From Bugula neritina (taxonomy: Eukaryota > Bryozoa > Gymnolaemata > Cheilostomatida > Bugulidae): DNA of 64,000 nt. Made by a program: the position numbers and the translations under genes. This document shows, piece after piece, positions 63,901-64,000 of the stretch. Within the stretch, counting starts at the first letter, position 1. Every line of letters begins with the position of its first letter. The DNA lies in assembly GCA_964035545.1 (NCBI GenBank), contig OZ037773.1, forward strand, positions 7,057,251-7,121,250, given 5' to 3'. The notes under the pieces were generated by a model. That model saw nothing but the letters and a program-made list of their open reading frames with translations, was not told the DNA's origin and did no database searches.

Positions 63901-64000
63901 TACCAATCAGTAACACATTCATCTCAAAGTTTACATATCTGTGTGTAACAGACTTAATTTCAAGTAAATTAGGAATATTGTGCGTTCTTTTGGTTTTCAG

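Overview
The window is animal nuclear DNA: AT-rich, with GT-AG introns interrupting conserved bilaterian genes, an initiator tRNA gene, tRNA-derived SINEs and very many intronic minisatellites. The gene set and intron density fit an invertebrate, perhaps a lophotrochozoan, but nothing seen here fixes the phylum.

Layout. 1-4.2 kb is mostly anonymous and holds one initiator tRNA-Met gene (minus strand). 4.38-23.6 kb (+) is a complete 26-exon Son of sevenless (SOS) Ras exchange factor, about 1363 aa. 25.2-32.9 kb (-) is a complete 16-exon TTC16-like tetratricopeptide protein, about 810 aa, convergent with SOS. 34.0-36.2 kb (+) is a 4-exon mitochondrial peroxiredoxin-5, divergent from TTC16. 37.6-41.7 kb (+) is a 6-exon gene for a basic protein of about 309 aa that I do not recognise; its last intron carries a 769-bp inverted-repeat element inserted at TTAA.

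From 44.3 kb to the window end (+) lies a tandem array of at least five paralogous genes for small secreted proteins (four complete, the fifth cut by the window edge). Each has its own TATA box, a coding exon 1 of only four bases (ATG plus one), a signal-peptide exon, a basic cleavage site just before the first mature cysteine, a 25-codon fourth exon, and intron phases 1-2-0-0-0. The four complete members share eight cysteines with near-fixed spacing but have very different C-terminal tails: His/Asp-rich in two, Ser/Glu-repeat in one, short in one. I recognise no family. This array is the best candidate for an undescribed system.

A second pattern runs through every long gene: minisatellites sit within a few tens of bases of exon-intron junctions, and in two SOS introns the repeat unit contains the splice donor and the end of the exon itself.

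SOS, TTC16 and PRDX5 show no shared pathway, so the window reads as housekeeping and signalling genes next to a fast-evolving secreted-protein cluster. All exon boundaries were set by hand from reading frame, splice consensus and remembered family sequences; no search was run.
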